DNA of 64,000 nucleotides from Colius striatus (Eukaryota; Chordata; Aves; Coliiformes; Coliidae): contig NC_084772.1 in NCBI RefSeq assembly GCF_028858725.1, forward strand, positions 21,181,548 to 21,245,547. The letters are read 5' to 3'. This document shows positions 44,001-56,000 of the stretch, in pieces (position 1 is the first letter of the stretch; each line of letters starts with the position of its first letter). The translations under genes were made by a program, and so were the position numbers. The notes under the pieces are model-generated. The model ran no database searches. It saw only the letters and a list, made by a program, of their open reading frames with translations, and was not told the origin of the DNA.

Positions 44001-47000
44001 AGTAGCCCTTGACGGTGCAGACGAGGCTGAAGAGCTGGATCACCCAGCAGAAGTTGCTCTGCATCTGCTGCACGAAGACGCAGGACAGGAGCTGCAGGGA
44101 CAGAGGGCAGAGCACAGGGTTCACCTGGGGACCCAGGGCATGCCCAGCTGGGGAGCTGGCTGGCCCCCAGCAGCAGCGTCCCTCACCGACAGCATGTTCT
44201 TGGAGATGATGACGGTGATGTTGTAGAGGATGAGGCAGTCCCAGAGCACGAGGCGGGTGCGCGCCGGCTTGCGCAGCATGGCAGTGCCGAAGAGCAGCAG
44301 GTAGAAGCAGGCCAGCAGGTAGCCCAGGCCAAAGAGGCTGATGCGGGTGGCCCCCGTGATGAACACCACGACCAGGACGAGCCAGAAGAGGTAACGGAAC
44401 ACCACCACCTTCGCCATGTCCAGGTAGGAGCTGTGGGACAGGGTGTGCTCAGAGCGGGCTGACATCCCACTCCCAGCACACAACTGCTTTTGGGGTGCAG
44501 CGAGGTGTTACACAACCCCCCGGCCAAACCACAGCCAGCTCAGACCCCTCACCAGCCCTGTCTTGGGGAACAAAGCACCTTGTCCCAGTCTAGGAGGTCC
44601 CAGTGCTCACAGGGGTTCTGCACCAGCACTGGAAGGGGATGGTCCTGGATTACCACAGCTCCTTGCAGCACAGCCCAGGGTGCTGGGGGTACCAATCTAG
44701 TGGAAGGTGGTGCTGCTGCATCTGGGGGGCTCTCCTGTCCCAGCCCAACACCATGGGGAAGGCTTCCCTGGTCCAAAAGGGTCCCAGCACTGGTGTGATC
44801 CCATCCCAGCCCAACATCTTGGGAAGGGTTTCCTAGGGGTTCCAGTACTGGTGTGGTCCCATCCCATCCCGTTATCTTGGGGAAGGTTTCCTATGGGGTT
44901 CCCGTTCCAGGACCAGTGGGGTCGCATCCCATCCCATTCCATCCCATTCCATCCCATCCCATCATCTTGGGGAAGGTTTCCTATGGGGTTCCAGTTCCAG
45001 GACCAGTAGGGTCCCATCCCATCCCCTCCCCTCGGGGAAGGTTTCCCTGACCCAAAGGGGTCTCAGCACCGGTGGGATCCCATCTCCATCCCAGGAAATC
45101 CCATCCCAGCCACGTCCCCTCATCCTGTCCCTGCCCCCATGGCTCCCACGCCGTGGCCCCCCGCCAGCCCTGGCTGCTGTGCCCACCGGCAGTGGATGAA
45201 GTTGTGTGTGGGGTTGTGGGGGTCGTGGGCCAGGTCCAGGCGGTCGCTGTTGTCCCCCCCAGCCCGCAGCCACTCCTGGGTGCGCTCGGCCTCGAACACG
45301 CGCCATTGCTGCGCCGCGCACAGCAGCAGCACGAAGTCATCTGCGGGCACCACGCTCAGCCACGAGGGAGAACCTGGGGCTCTCCCAGCTCCTCACAACC
45401 CTCCTGCCTGCCCTCTCATCCCATCTCCCCCTGCTCACCTGCCTGGGGCTGGGATCCCCCTTCATGGCTGGGCTTGGGGTTGCCTTAGGAGGGGGTGCTG
45501 GGGGCAGGAGAAGCCTAGGGGCAGGGGGCTGACAGGGGATGCCAGGAGCTGGGAGAAGCCAGGGGATGCCTGAGGATGGGGAAACCCAGGGGCAGTGGTT
45601 TGCCTGGGGCAGAGGGAACTCAGGAAATGCCAGAGGGTGTCAAGGGCTGGGGTAGGGCGACAGGGCACCCCATGGGCAAGAGAGTACCAGAGGTTGAGGA
45701 ACCTGTGAGCGGGAGGGTGCCAGGGGCAGTCAGGGTCTGGGGTAATCCAGAGGATGCCAGGAGGGTGCCAGGGATAGGGGGACAAAGTATCCCATAAGCA
45801 GGGAGTTGCTACAGGCTGGGGAATCCACAGGCAGGGGAGTACTAGAGGCTGGAGGAACCCAAGGGGAGGGGGCTGGCAGGGACAGTGGTAAGCCAGGGGA
45901 TGCCAGAGGGTGCCAGGGGCAGGGATAACCCAGGGGATGCCAGAAGGTGCCAGGGGAAAGGGTAACCCAGGGGATGCCAGAGTTGCTAGGGCCCTGGGTA
46001 GGGTGACAGGGCACCTCATGGGGAGGTGGGTGCCAGGGGCTGTCAGGAGCTGGGTGAACCTAGGGGATGCCAGAGGGTGCCAGGGGCTGCCCTGGGCTGG
46101 GGTAGGGAGACAGGGCACCCCATGGGCAAGGGGTTGCCAGGGGCTGGCAGAAGTGGACACTCACTGATGAGGTTGGTGGATTTGGGGACCACAAAGAAGT
46201 CGGGCAGGTAGAGCCACTTGATGAGCGCGGAGTTGATGGGGAGGGTCCGGCTCCAGCGCCACGGGTAGTCTGGGGACAAGGGTGGGGGGCACGTTCGATG
46301 GGCACCCCCAGACCTCCCTAAGCCCCTCCCCACGGGTGCCCCCACCAGCCCCTTACCCACGCAGAGGGCGGGCGGCATGCCCACGCAGAGCAGGTACTGG
46401 TAGAGGAGGAAGAGGACGAGGAAGAGGCAGTACTTGGGCCAGAGGCGGGCGATGGCGGCTCGGCGCCGGCGCGTCAGGATGACCACGAGCCAGCAGCCGT
46501 GCAGGATCACCAGCAGGTTCATGCGCTGCCCGATCACGTTCACCGTCATCAGGAAGCAGATCTGGGCGTGCGTTGTGGGGTGAAGCAGAGGCTCAGCCTT
46601 GGGTGGCAGGACCACCCCCCACCACTCCACCACCGACAGCACCCAGCTCCTCACCTCCAAGCCAAATTTGTAGTAGAAGTAGTTGAGGAAGTACTTGGCA
46701 CAGCTGGTGAGGCCGTGGTCGAGGTGCTGGTGGGAGATGCCCTCGAAGATGGTCTCGGTGATGGGGGCGGTGAGCTGGTGCTGCCTGCGGTAGTACTGCT
46801 GGCGCCGGTACACCACCGCCTCGAACACCAGCAGCAGCAGCACCAGCAGGTGGTTCTGGGGGAGTGGGCAGGGGATGCTCAGCACCATGGCACGTCACCA
46901 AGCACCCCCCCAACCCCCCCTCCCCGGTGCCCACCTGGATGTAGCCCAGGTTGGGGTATCCCTTGCGGATGCCGAACCAGTTGGCGGGATCCACGGGGCC

Positions 47001-50000
47001 GCGGTACAGCGTGGAGTTGCCCATCTCTGCCGGGCTCAGGTTGGTGCTGTTGAAGTGGGGCTGCGAAAGGGGAGAGCCACGGGGCATCAGCACCCCACAG
47101 CTCTACCCCACAGCCCACCTCCAGCCAGGGAACACACTCCCCACAAAGCACCCCAAGAGCCGGGCACCTGGGTGCAGTTGCTGGAGTACTGGCTGGGGTC
47201 GACGATCTTGAGCTGGTAGAGCATCTTGCAGACGATGATGATGCAGGTCCAGACGGTGGAGAGGCAGGAGGCCATGTGGCGGAAGCGGCAGTAGGGCAGC
47301 GCCAGGGCCCACAGCAGCACCAGCAAGAAGTTCATCAGCGAGACCTGAGGCAGAGGCCACGTCAGCACCCTCGGGGGTACCTGGCTGAACCCACCCCCTC
47401 CCCAGCAGCCCAGGGCTGGTACCTCCTGCAGGGCCACCCAGACAGTGTAGAGAGCCACCAGCTTGAGCACGTGGAGCTCCAGCAGCCGCCCCACAAAGAC
47501 CTGCCCGCGGGTCAGCGCCTCCGAGAAGCTCCTCCCCAGCACGATCAGCCGCTCCAGCACCAGCCCCCACTTGGTGGGCACTGTGGGGACAGGGCTTGTC
47601 AGACACCCCCGCAGCCACCCTGCCCCAGGGGACACCCCAAAACACCTCTGGGTCCTCCCACACCTGGAGAACAGCCCAATCCATCCCAGTCCCTCCCTGC
47701 CTCAGGGGATACCCCAGCCCATCACCCTCACATCCTGCCATGCTTGAAGGACACCCCGATCCATCCTTGTAGCCTCTCAGTCCCTCCCTGCCTCAGAGGA
47801 CACCCCAAACCCATCCTCGTGCCTTCCCACACATCGAGGTCACCCCAAATCCACCTCCCTACCCCTCCCAACCTCCTCCTGGCTCGGAGGACACCTCAAT
47901 CCATCCCTGCCTCCCCCCAGCCCCTTCCTGGCTCGGAGGAACCCCCCATCCCAGCCGGTACCGTGCGAGGCGGTGTCGGAGCCGCCGGCGCTCTCGGCCG
48001 CGGCTGCGTCCCGCAGCAGTCGGCTGCCATGCAGCTCCTCGGGCCTGTGGGGAGGGGGCTCAGAGCACGGCCAAGGGGGCTCGGGGTGCAGCAGGGGAGG
48101 GTCACCCAGGCCCAGAGCCCTACCTGGGTTTGGGGCAGGATGCTGGAGGGTCAGCAGGGATGTGCTCCAGGTCGGTGATGTGCATGAAGGGGCGGTGGAA
48201 GTAATGGAGCTGGAGGATGCAGGCCAGGAGGAAGAAACCCGGGATGAGGGTGCTGGAGAAGAGCTCGGAGACGCTGAACTGCTCCAGACCCAGGTCACCC
48301 AGCCTGGGCAGGGAGAGGAGGTTCAACACAGGGGCTGCATCCACCCCCTCACCCTGCATGGGCACCCAGCAGCCAGGCTGAGGGGGCTCAGCCCAAGTCC
48401 CCTTCCCCCGTGCCTCAGTTTCCCCACCCCCAGCCATGCCCTGGTGCCAGCTCGGGGCTGTCAGCAGCAGGGACCCCCCGGCAGGTCGGGGCCACTCACT
48501 GCTCGTCAGTGAGGCCAGTCAGGTTCCTCCAGTACATGGGGAAGTCCTCGAACTGGAAGGTGTAGACGGCGATGAGCACCAGCATGGTGTAAGCAACCAC
48601 CAGCCACCAGAAGCCCTTCAGCACCTTGCGCCACAGGCTGTAGTAAACCTGCGGGGACACGGGCAGCTCAGCGGGGCCCAGCCCGGGCAGGGGAGGGCAG
48701 CCCACCCCCAGCACCCCCAGACCTGGAAGAGGGTGAGGCACAGGAGGAACAGGAACATGTAGACGATCTTGTAGACGACGAGGCGGCCGGCGAAGCTCAC
48801 CACGATGAACATGCCGGCGCACACACAGATCCAGTACTTGACGTAGAAATCCCTCACCAGGGCCCCCAGAGCCTTCAGCACGTCCCGGGGCTGGCTGGGC
48901 TCTGCGAGGCAGGCAGCGGGCTGCAGGCAGCTCCATGGGGGCACGGGGGTGTCCCCCCACCCCGGGGATGCTCAGCCCGGTCCCTTCGGGTGGGAGCACT
49001 CACCTGAGTCTGACACGGTCACCTCCAGCAGAGGGGTGGCCGGGCACCTCCTCGTTAGCAGCTTCTCCTTAACGAACTGCCGCAGCAGCAGCCAGAAGGT
49101 GAGGGTGAGCAGGAGCTGTGGGGACAGGAGGTGAGTGGGGACACTGGGTGCTGCTTGGGATGGAGCCACAGACACTGAGTGCTGCTCGGGATGGAAACAG
49201 ACACTGGGTGCTGCTTGGGATGGGGATGGAGACACTGGGTGCTGGCAGGGATAGGGACAGGTACAATGAATACTGGTGAGGATGAAGCCAGGGATACTGG
49301 ATGCTGGTGGGGATGGGAGCAGAGAGTCAGGTGCTGGTGAGGATGTGGGCAAGGACATTGAGTGGTGGCAGAGATGGGGACAGGGACACTGGGTCATGGC
49401 AGGGATGTGGATAAGGGCACTGGGTGCTGGTGAGGATGGGGTCAGGAGCACAAGGTGCTGACAGGGATGTGGATAAGGGCACTGGGTGCTGGTGAGGATG
49501 GGGTCAGGAGCACAAGGTGCTGACAGGGATGTGGATAAGGACACGGGGTGCTGGCAGTGATGAGGCCAGGGACAGCGGGCTTACCTTGGCCCCCAGGTCC
49601 AGGCAGGGATATTTGGGGTGCACCAGCCCCAGCTGCTCCAGGCTCATGAAGCCCACGCGGGTGGGCAGCTCGGGGGCCAGGTCCATGGCCCAGACGTACT
49701 GCAGGCTGCAGAGAGCCACGCCGTAGAGCAGCAGGAAGGGCGAGCACAGCATGGCCAGGTGGTGCCGGCTCCGCACGGTCCAGATGAGGCAGGCCCAGAG
49801 CAGCAGCACAAAGGTCAGCCAGCTGTGGTAGGTGATGCTCCACACCTGCAGGAGGTGGATGCTTGCAGGGGCTGGGCCTGGGAGCTGCCCCCTGTGTCCT
49901 GTCCCCTCCCAGAGCCCCCCAGCCCCTTACCATCATGGCGATGAGGGCGCAGATGTAGCTCTGTTTCATGATGACGTGGCCCAGGGCGTGCAGGGGCAGC

Positions 50001-53000
50001 CACTCTGCCTGATGCCTCCTGCCTGGCCATGGGGAAGGGCACTGTGAGCCACCCCCAGGGCTACCAGCAGGTCTGGGGAAGGGGGAGGTGGTGGGCATGG
50101 GCTTACCTGGCTGTGGTGAGCGGCCCATGACGTGGATGGTGCAGTTCTCAGTGCCTGGCTTGGTGGTGCTGGGGGACAGCATGGGCTGGGGAGCACAGAG
50201 GGCTCAGCACCCCTGAGGCACCCCACATCTGTTCCCCAACCCCTGGCTCAGAAGGGAATAGCCCCCCCAGACCCACCTTGATGTCCTCAGCCACGCCATC
50301 CGTGTCCTTGGGCCAGCTCTCCAGCTCCACCAGCTCCCTCTGCGGGCACCTGGCTGCTGGCTGTGCCGGTGCTGCCGTGCTCTGAGAGGGGAAACAGCCA
50401 CAGAATCAGAGTCGTTTGGGTTGGAGAAGCCCTTGAAGCTGCTGCAGTCCCAGCCCTCTCCTCACCCTGGCTTCCAGCCGGCGCAGCTTCACCAGGGTGG
50501 CCACAGTGTAGTAGAGCAGGAGCAGGATGCCAGGGTTGGCATAGACAGGCCAGGGGTGGCTGGTGTTGAGCTCCAGGGCGTTGGGTCGGGAACAGTTGCG
50601 GTACAGGATGATGTCCTTGAAGCCAAACACCCTGTGGGGACAGAGTGATGTTACCCCCCAGCTGAGAGCCCAACCATGAGCCAGGTCCTGGGCAGCCACC
50701 GTAGGGATCTGCTGCAGCTGGCAGCAGGATGAGGGCTGAGCAGGATGCTGAGATGGCCACTGAACTGAGATGGCACACATACAGAATCCCAGCATGGTGG
50801 GGGCTGGAAGAGCCCTGCAGAGCTGCTCCAGCTCCAGCCCCTGCTCCAGCAGCTTCCCCTGGCTCAGGGGGCACAGGGACGTGTCCAGCTGGGGTTGAAA
50901 ACCTCCAAAGAAGGAGCCTCCACACCCTCCCTGGGCAGCCTGGGCCAGGGCTCCCTCACCTCAGCTCCAAAGGACTTTCTCCTCCTGTGCCAGGGGAACT
51001 GTTTGTGTTCCAGCCTGTGCCCATCACCCCTTGTCCTGTCACTGGGCACCACACAACAAAGTGTCACCCCATCCTCCTGACACCCATCCTTTAGGTACTG
51101 AGCAGCACAGCTGAGGTGCCCCTGAGCTCAGGCTTCTCTTCCCCAGGCTGAACAGCCCCAGGGCTGCAGCCTTTCCTCCTCACACACATGTTCCAGCCCC
51201 TCAGCATCTTCGTGTCCCTGCACTGGCCTCTCTCCAGCAGTTCCCTGTCTCTCCTGCCCTCACGCCAGGGACTCACCGTGCCCAGATGGTGGGGGGCGGG
51301 AAGACCCCCTGGATGAAGGGTGCCTGGTAGGCATAGAGGCAGAGGAGGTGCGCGGCTGCGTAGACGCCGACGAGGACACAGAGGGTGTGGAAGGCCGGGC
51401 GGCTGGCGGGGAGGTGACAGGCCCACCACGTGCACAGCCCCACGAACAGCAGGTAGTAGACGCTGGAGGAGGCGGAGGGCAGCGTGATCCCTGGGGAGCA
51501 GCGTCCCGCGGGGGTCAGTGCGCGGCCCAGCCCCCTCCGGCCACGCAGCCCCTCCACTGAGGCTGCCCCCAGCACCTCCCAGCTCGGCCCGTGCCCCCCA
51601 TGCCCTGTACCCACCGGCCAAGGCCAGCAGCACGATGGCCAGGCCCTTGCCGGCCGCCCAGAGCAGCCAGTGAGCCGTCACCCGCAGCCTGACGCTCAGC
51701 GGTGTGTCCCCAGCGGCTGCGGCACCACACAGCTCCGACGCCTCCTCTTCCCTCTGCCGGGCCAGGAGACAACACCGTGAGCACAACACAGCACACCGTG
51801 AGCACAACACAACACACCGTGAGCACACCGTGAGCACAACATGAACAGTGTGAGCACACCGTGAGCACAACACAGCACACCGTGAGCACAGTGTGAGCAC
51901 AACATGAACACACCGTGAGCACAACACAGCACACCGTGAGCACACCGTGAACACAGTGTGAGCACAACACAGCACACCGTGAACACAGTGTGAGCACAAC
52001 ACAGCACACCATGAGCACACCGTGAGCACAACATGAACACACCATGAGCACAACACAGCACACCGTGAGCACAGTGTGAGCACAACACAGCACACCATGA
52101 GCACACCGTGAGCACAACATGAACACACCATGAGCACAACACAGCACACCGTGAGCACAGTGTGAGCACAACACAGCACACCGTGAACACAGTGTGAGCA
52201 CAACACAGCACACCATGAGCACACCGTGAGCACAACATGAACACACCATGAGCACAACACAGCACACCGTGAGCACAGTGTGAGCACAACACAGCACACC
52301 ATGAGCACACCGTGAGCACAACATGAACACACCGTGAGCACAACACAGCACACCGTGAACACAGTGTGAGCACAACACAGCACACCGTGAACACAGTGTG
52401 AGCACAACACAGCACACCATGAGCACACCGTGAGCACAACATGAACACACCATGAGCACAACACAGCACACCGTGAGCACAGTGTGAGCACAACACAGCA
52501 CACCGTGAACACAGTGTGAGCACAACACAGCACACCATGAGCACACCGTGAGCACAACATGAACACACCATGAGCACAACACAGCACACCGTGAGCACAG
52601 TGTGAGCACAACACAGCACACCATGAGCACACCGTGAGCACAACATGAACACACCATGAGCACAACACAGCACACCGTGAGCACAGTGTGAGCACAACAC
52701 AGCACACCATGAGCACACCGTGAGCACAACATGAACACACCGTGAGCACAACACAGCACACCGTGAGCACAGTGTGAGCACAACACAGCACACCGTGAAC
52801 ACAGTGTGAGCACAACACAGCACACCATGAGCACACCGTGAGCACAACATGAACACACCGTGAGCACAACACAGCACACCGTGAGCACACCGTGAACACA
52901 GTGTGAGCACAACACAGCACACCATGAGCACACCGTGAGCACAACATGAACACACCATGAGCACAACACAGCACACCGTGAGCACAGTGTGAGCACACCG

Positions 53001-56000
53001 TGAACACACCATGAGCACAACACAGCACACCGTGAGCACACCATGAGCACAACACAGCACACCGTGAGCACAACACAGCACACCGTGAGCACAGTGTGAG
53101 CACAACACAGCACACCGTGAGCACACCATGAACACAGCATGAGCATAATATGAACACAACACAGCACACCGTGAGCACAGTGTGAGCACAACACAGCACA
53201 CTGTGAGCACAAAACAGCACACCGTGAGCACACCGTGAACACACCATGAGCACAGCGTGAGCACAGCGTGAGCACACCACCAGGCTGCTGTGGGCCCTGC
53301 CTCAGTTTCCCCACTCAATGTGGAGCCAGGGGGGAGCCGTGGCGTCCTGCCTGGCTCAGCCGGGCTCCCAGCCCAGCACCTGGCCGTGTTTATCCCATCA
53401 GCTGCCTGGAAAGTGCCTGTGAGCTGTGGCTGTTTGTCTTGGCGCCGGGCTTCCAGCGCTGAGCTTTTTTCCAGGCAGAGGCACCGTGGCGGCACCGCTC
53501 CGGTTCCAGCCCGGCCACGGCTGCAGCCCAGCCCTCCCCGGGAGCTGGGACACTGGGGAGCCCCCCAAGACAGGGCTGAGCCCTGAGGGGTGTTTGCTGA
53601 GTTTGGAGGGTGCCATCGGCTTGGGGATGCATCTGGCACCATGGGTATGGCATGCTGGTGCCGCGCTGGCATCACCAGGCAGGGCTGGCATGGCACGGCC
53701 CCCAGCGAGCCCAGGCTGGGTGCCAGCATCCCTCCACTGCCCACTCCACTGAGCTCAGGGGGGCTGGGGCAGTGTGGGGCCGTGGGCACTGTGGGCAGCC
53801 CCTCACCAGACAGCGCCGGGGCAGGTTGCCGGGATCGCTATGGCGACGTGGCAGCAAACACGGGCAGCTCCTGCGGCTGAGTCAGCACCGGCCAGGTGAT
53901 GCTGCTGCCGACACAACCCTCCTCCTGCAGCCCACTCAGCTCCCACCCCAGCCCCAGGGCACGTCCCTGTGCCCACTCCAGGGAGGGGACACATCCCTGT
54001 GCCCAGGGAGGCTGGTGGGGGCCGGGCAGGGCGATGAAGGTGATGGCACTGGGGTGGGTTCTCACCCGCTCAAGGGGCTCCAGGGAGTCGGGTCTGTGGG
54101 CACGGGTGGCCCTGGGGACCAGGTGCTGGCAGAGGCACAGGCAGAGCGATGAGACCAGCAGGATGCCAACGTCGGGTGCCACCAGACGCACCGAGTTGGG
54201 GATGTCGCTCAAGTCCAGCCTGGGGGAGGGAAGAGTGGGGCAGAGGAGGGCTCGAGGGTATCCCCCCTACCCCCACCAGTCCCACACTGCCAGGGCAGGG
54301 GTGCCCTTACCTGGTGACCCCGATGTGCCGGGCAAGGACCTCCCAGGTGCTGCCTGCGGGAAGCAGCGAGGGGCTGAGGTTGGCAGATGCCCCAGCAGCA
54401 AGCACCCAGCTTCCCCGTGAGGACAACAGCCCATGAGGCTCACCCCACAGCAGGGTCTGTGCCCCAGGCAGCGGGCATCCTGGCATGGCACGGCATGCCC
54501 CCAGTGCTTGGCACATGGATAGGACCCCACAGAGTCTCAGCAGCCCCCCAGCACCCAGAAGGATGGGATCCCCACACCCACATGCCACCAGCCCAGCCCC
54601 ACCGCTGGGAAGGGGTGAAGCGTGGTAGAGCAGAGGTGGGCACCTCCATGGCAGGCTGCCCTGGCACCCTGTACTCACAGCTGGGCCCCAGCAGCTGGTC
54701 CAGCACGGGCAGCATGTACAGGCATATTTGGAACACGAAGTGGGCGAGGAGGAAGAGGATGCTGGTCCCAAGCAGAGCTTTCAGGAGGCGGATGGTGTGA
54801 CCTGTGAGACACCAGCACCCCGTGACCCATCGCCTGAGGTGGCCCCAGGACGTGCCAGGGTACAATCCTGGGGTCCCACCAGGACCTTGCATGTGTCACC
54901 CAGCACAGCCCAATAACCCTTTCCACTGCAGTACTGGGGAAACTGAGGCACGGGGCAATGCAGGGAGCCGGGGCTCTGCAACCACACTCCTCCTCCTCTG
55001 CATCCTCCTCCCACTGAGCTGGCATCGGGTCCCTCCTGACCCCACTGCACCAGCACCAGGAAGCAGCTGCCCATCCCCAGCCCTGGTGGGACGTCCTGGG
55101 TGGGTGCCAGGGGTTCTCCCCACCCCACCAGCCCTTACACCAGCAGCAGCCGTGCCCCCAGCCCACCCAGCTCCCCGGGCCATGGGCCCATTCTCCTGGC
55201 CCTGGGGCAGGCAGCGAGCCCACCACAGCTGCACCGGGGCTGGGGGAGGCCCCAGGGCCAAAACAACTCTCCCTCTGCTTGATTCTTCCTGTAGAACACA
55301 GAGGCTCTGGGCAGCTCCTGGGCCCTCTCAGCACCAGCAAAGATTCAGGGAGCAGAGCTTTTAGCCTTGGCCACACCAGGCACTGCCAGCTGGTCTTGCA
55401 GCACAGTTGAGCCTGGCACAGAGGGCAGGGACAGGGCAGGGCTATGGCCACCCATCCCACACACCCACCGTGGCTGCTGTGCCCCCCACACGTGCCCCTC
55501 TGGGGGGATGCAGGGTGAAGGGGCTGCAGGGGGCCATCCCTGACCACCCACCCACCCCCCCTGGGCACAGCCCAGCTCTGAGGTTTCTGCTTCACAAGGC
55601 TGGGGCTGCAAAGTGGCCGTTTAGCAGCTGGAGGGCTATTAATAGCCACGCTGGGCTGTAATTAGCAGAGTGAGGTTGCCACACGGAGCCACGCTGCCCA
55701 GCCAGGGGCAAACCACAGGGGAAGGAGGGCAGGTGCCCCCAGAGCAGGGCTGGCAGCACCCCTGGGGGCAGAGCTGCCCACCCCCTGCCCACCGAGCCCT
55801 TACCTCCGTCAGAGCGCTGGTTGGGCCCCGGGAACCAGGGCAGGAGCAGCAGGAAGAGCAGGTACACCAGGGACAGCACATTGAAGCGGAACAGGCAGGC
55901 TGGGGGCAGACACACACAGCGGGGTTAGTGCCAGGGACACGGCATGGGGAGGGCACAGTGTCCCATCCCAGCGTGCATCCCATCTGCTCTAGGGATCCCC

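Noticed and set aside
51772-53278. CRISPR-like periodic array
   Set aside because: The units vary in length, have no repeat/spacer structure, and lie in a eukaryotic intron.
51091-53789. Three overlapping minus-strand open frames of about 600-730 codons rich in Cys, Val, Leu and His
   Set aside because: They are translations of a minisatellite in a PIEZO1 intron in all three frames at once. There is no start context, no domain and no codon pattern of a real protein.
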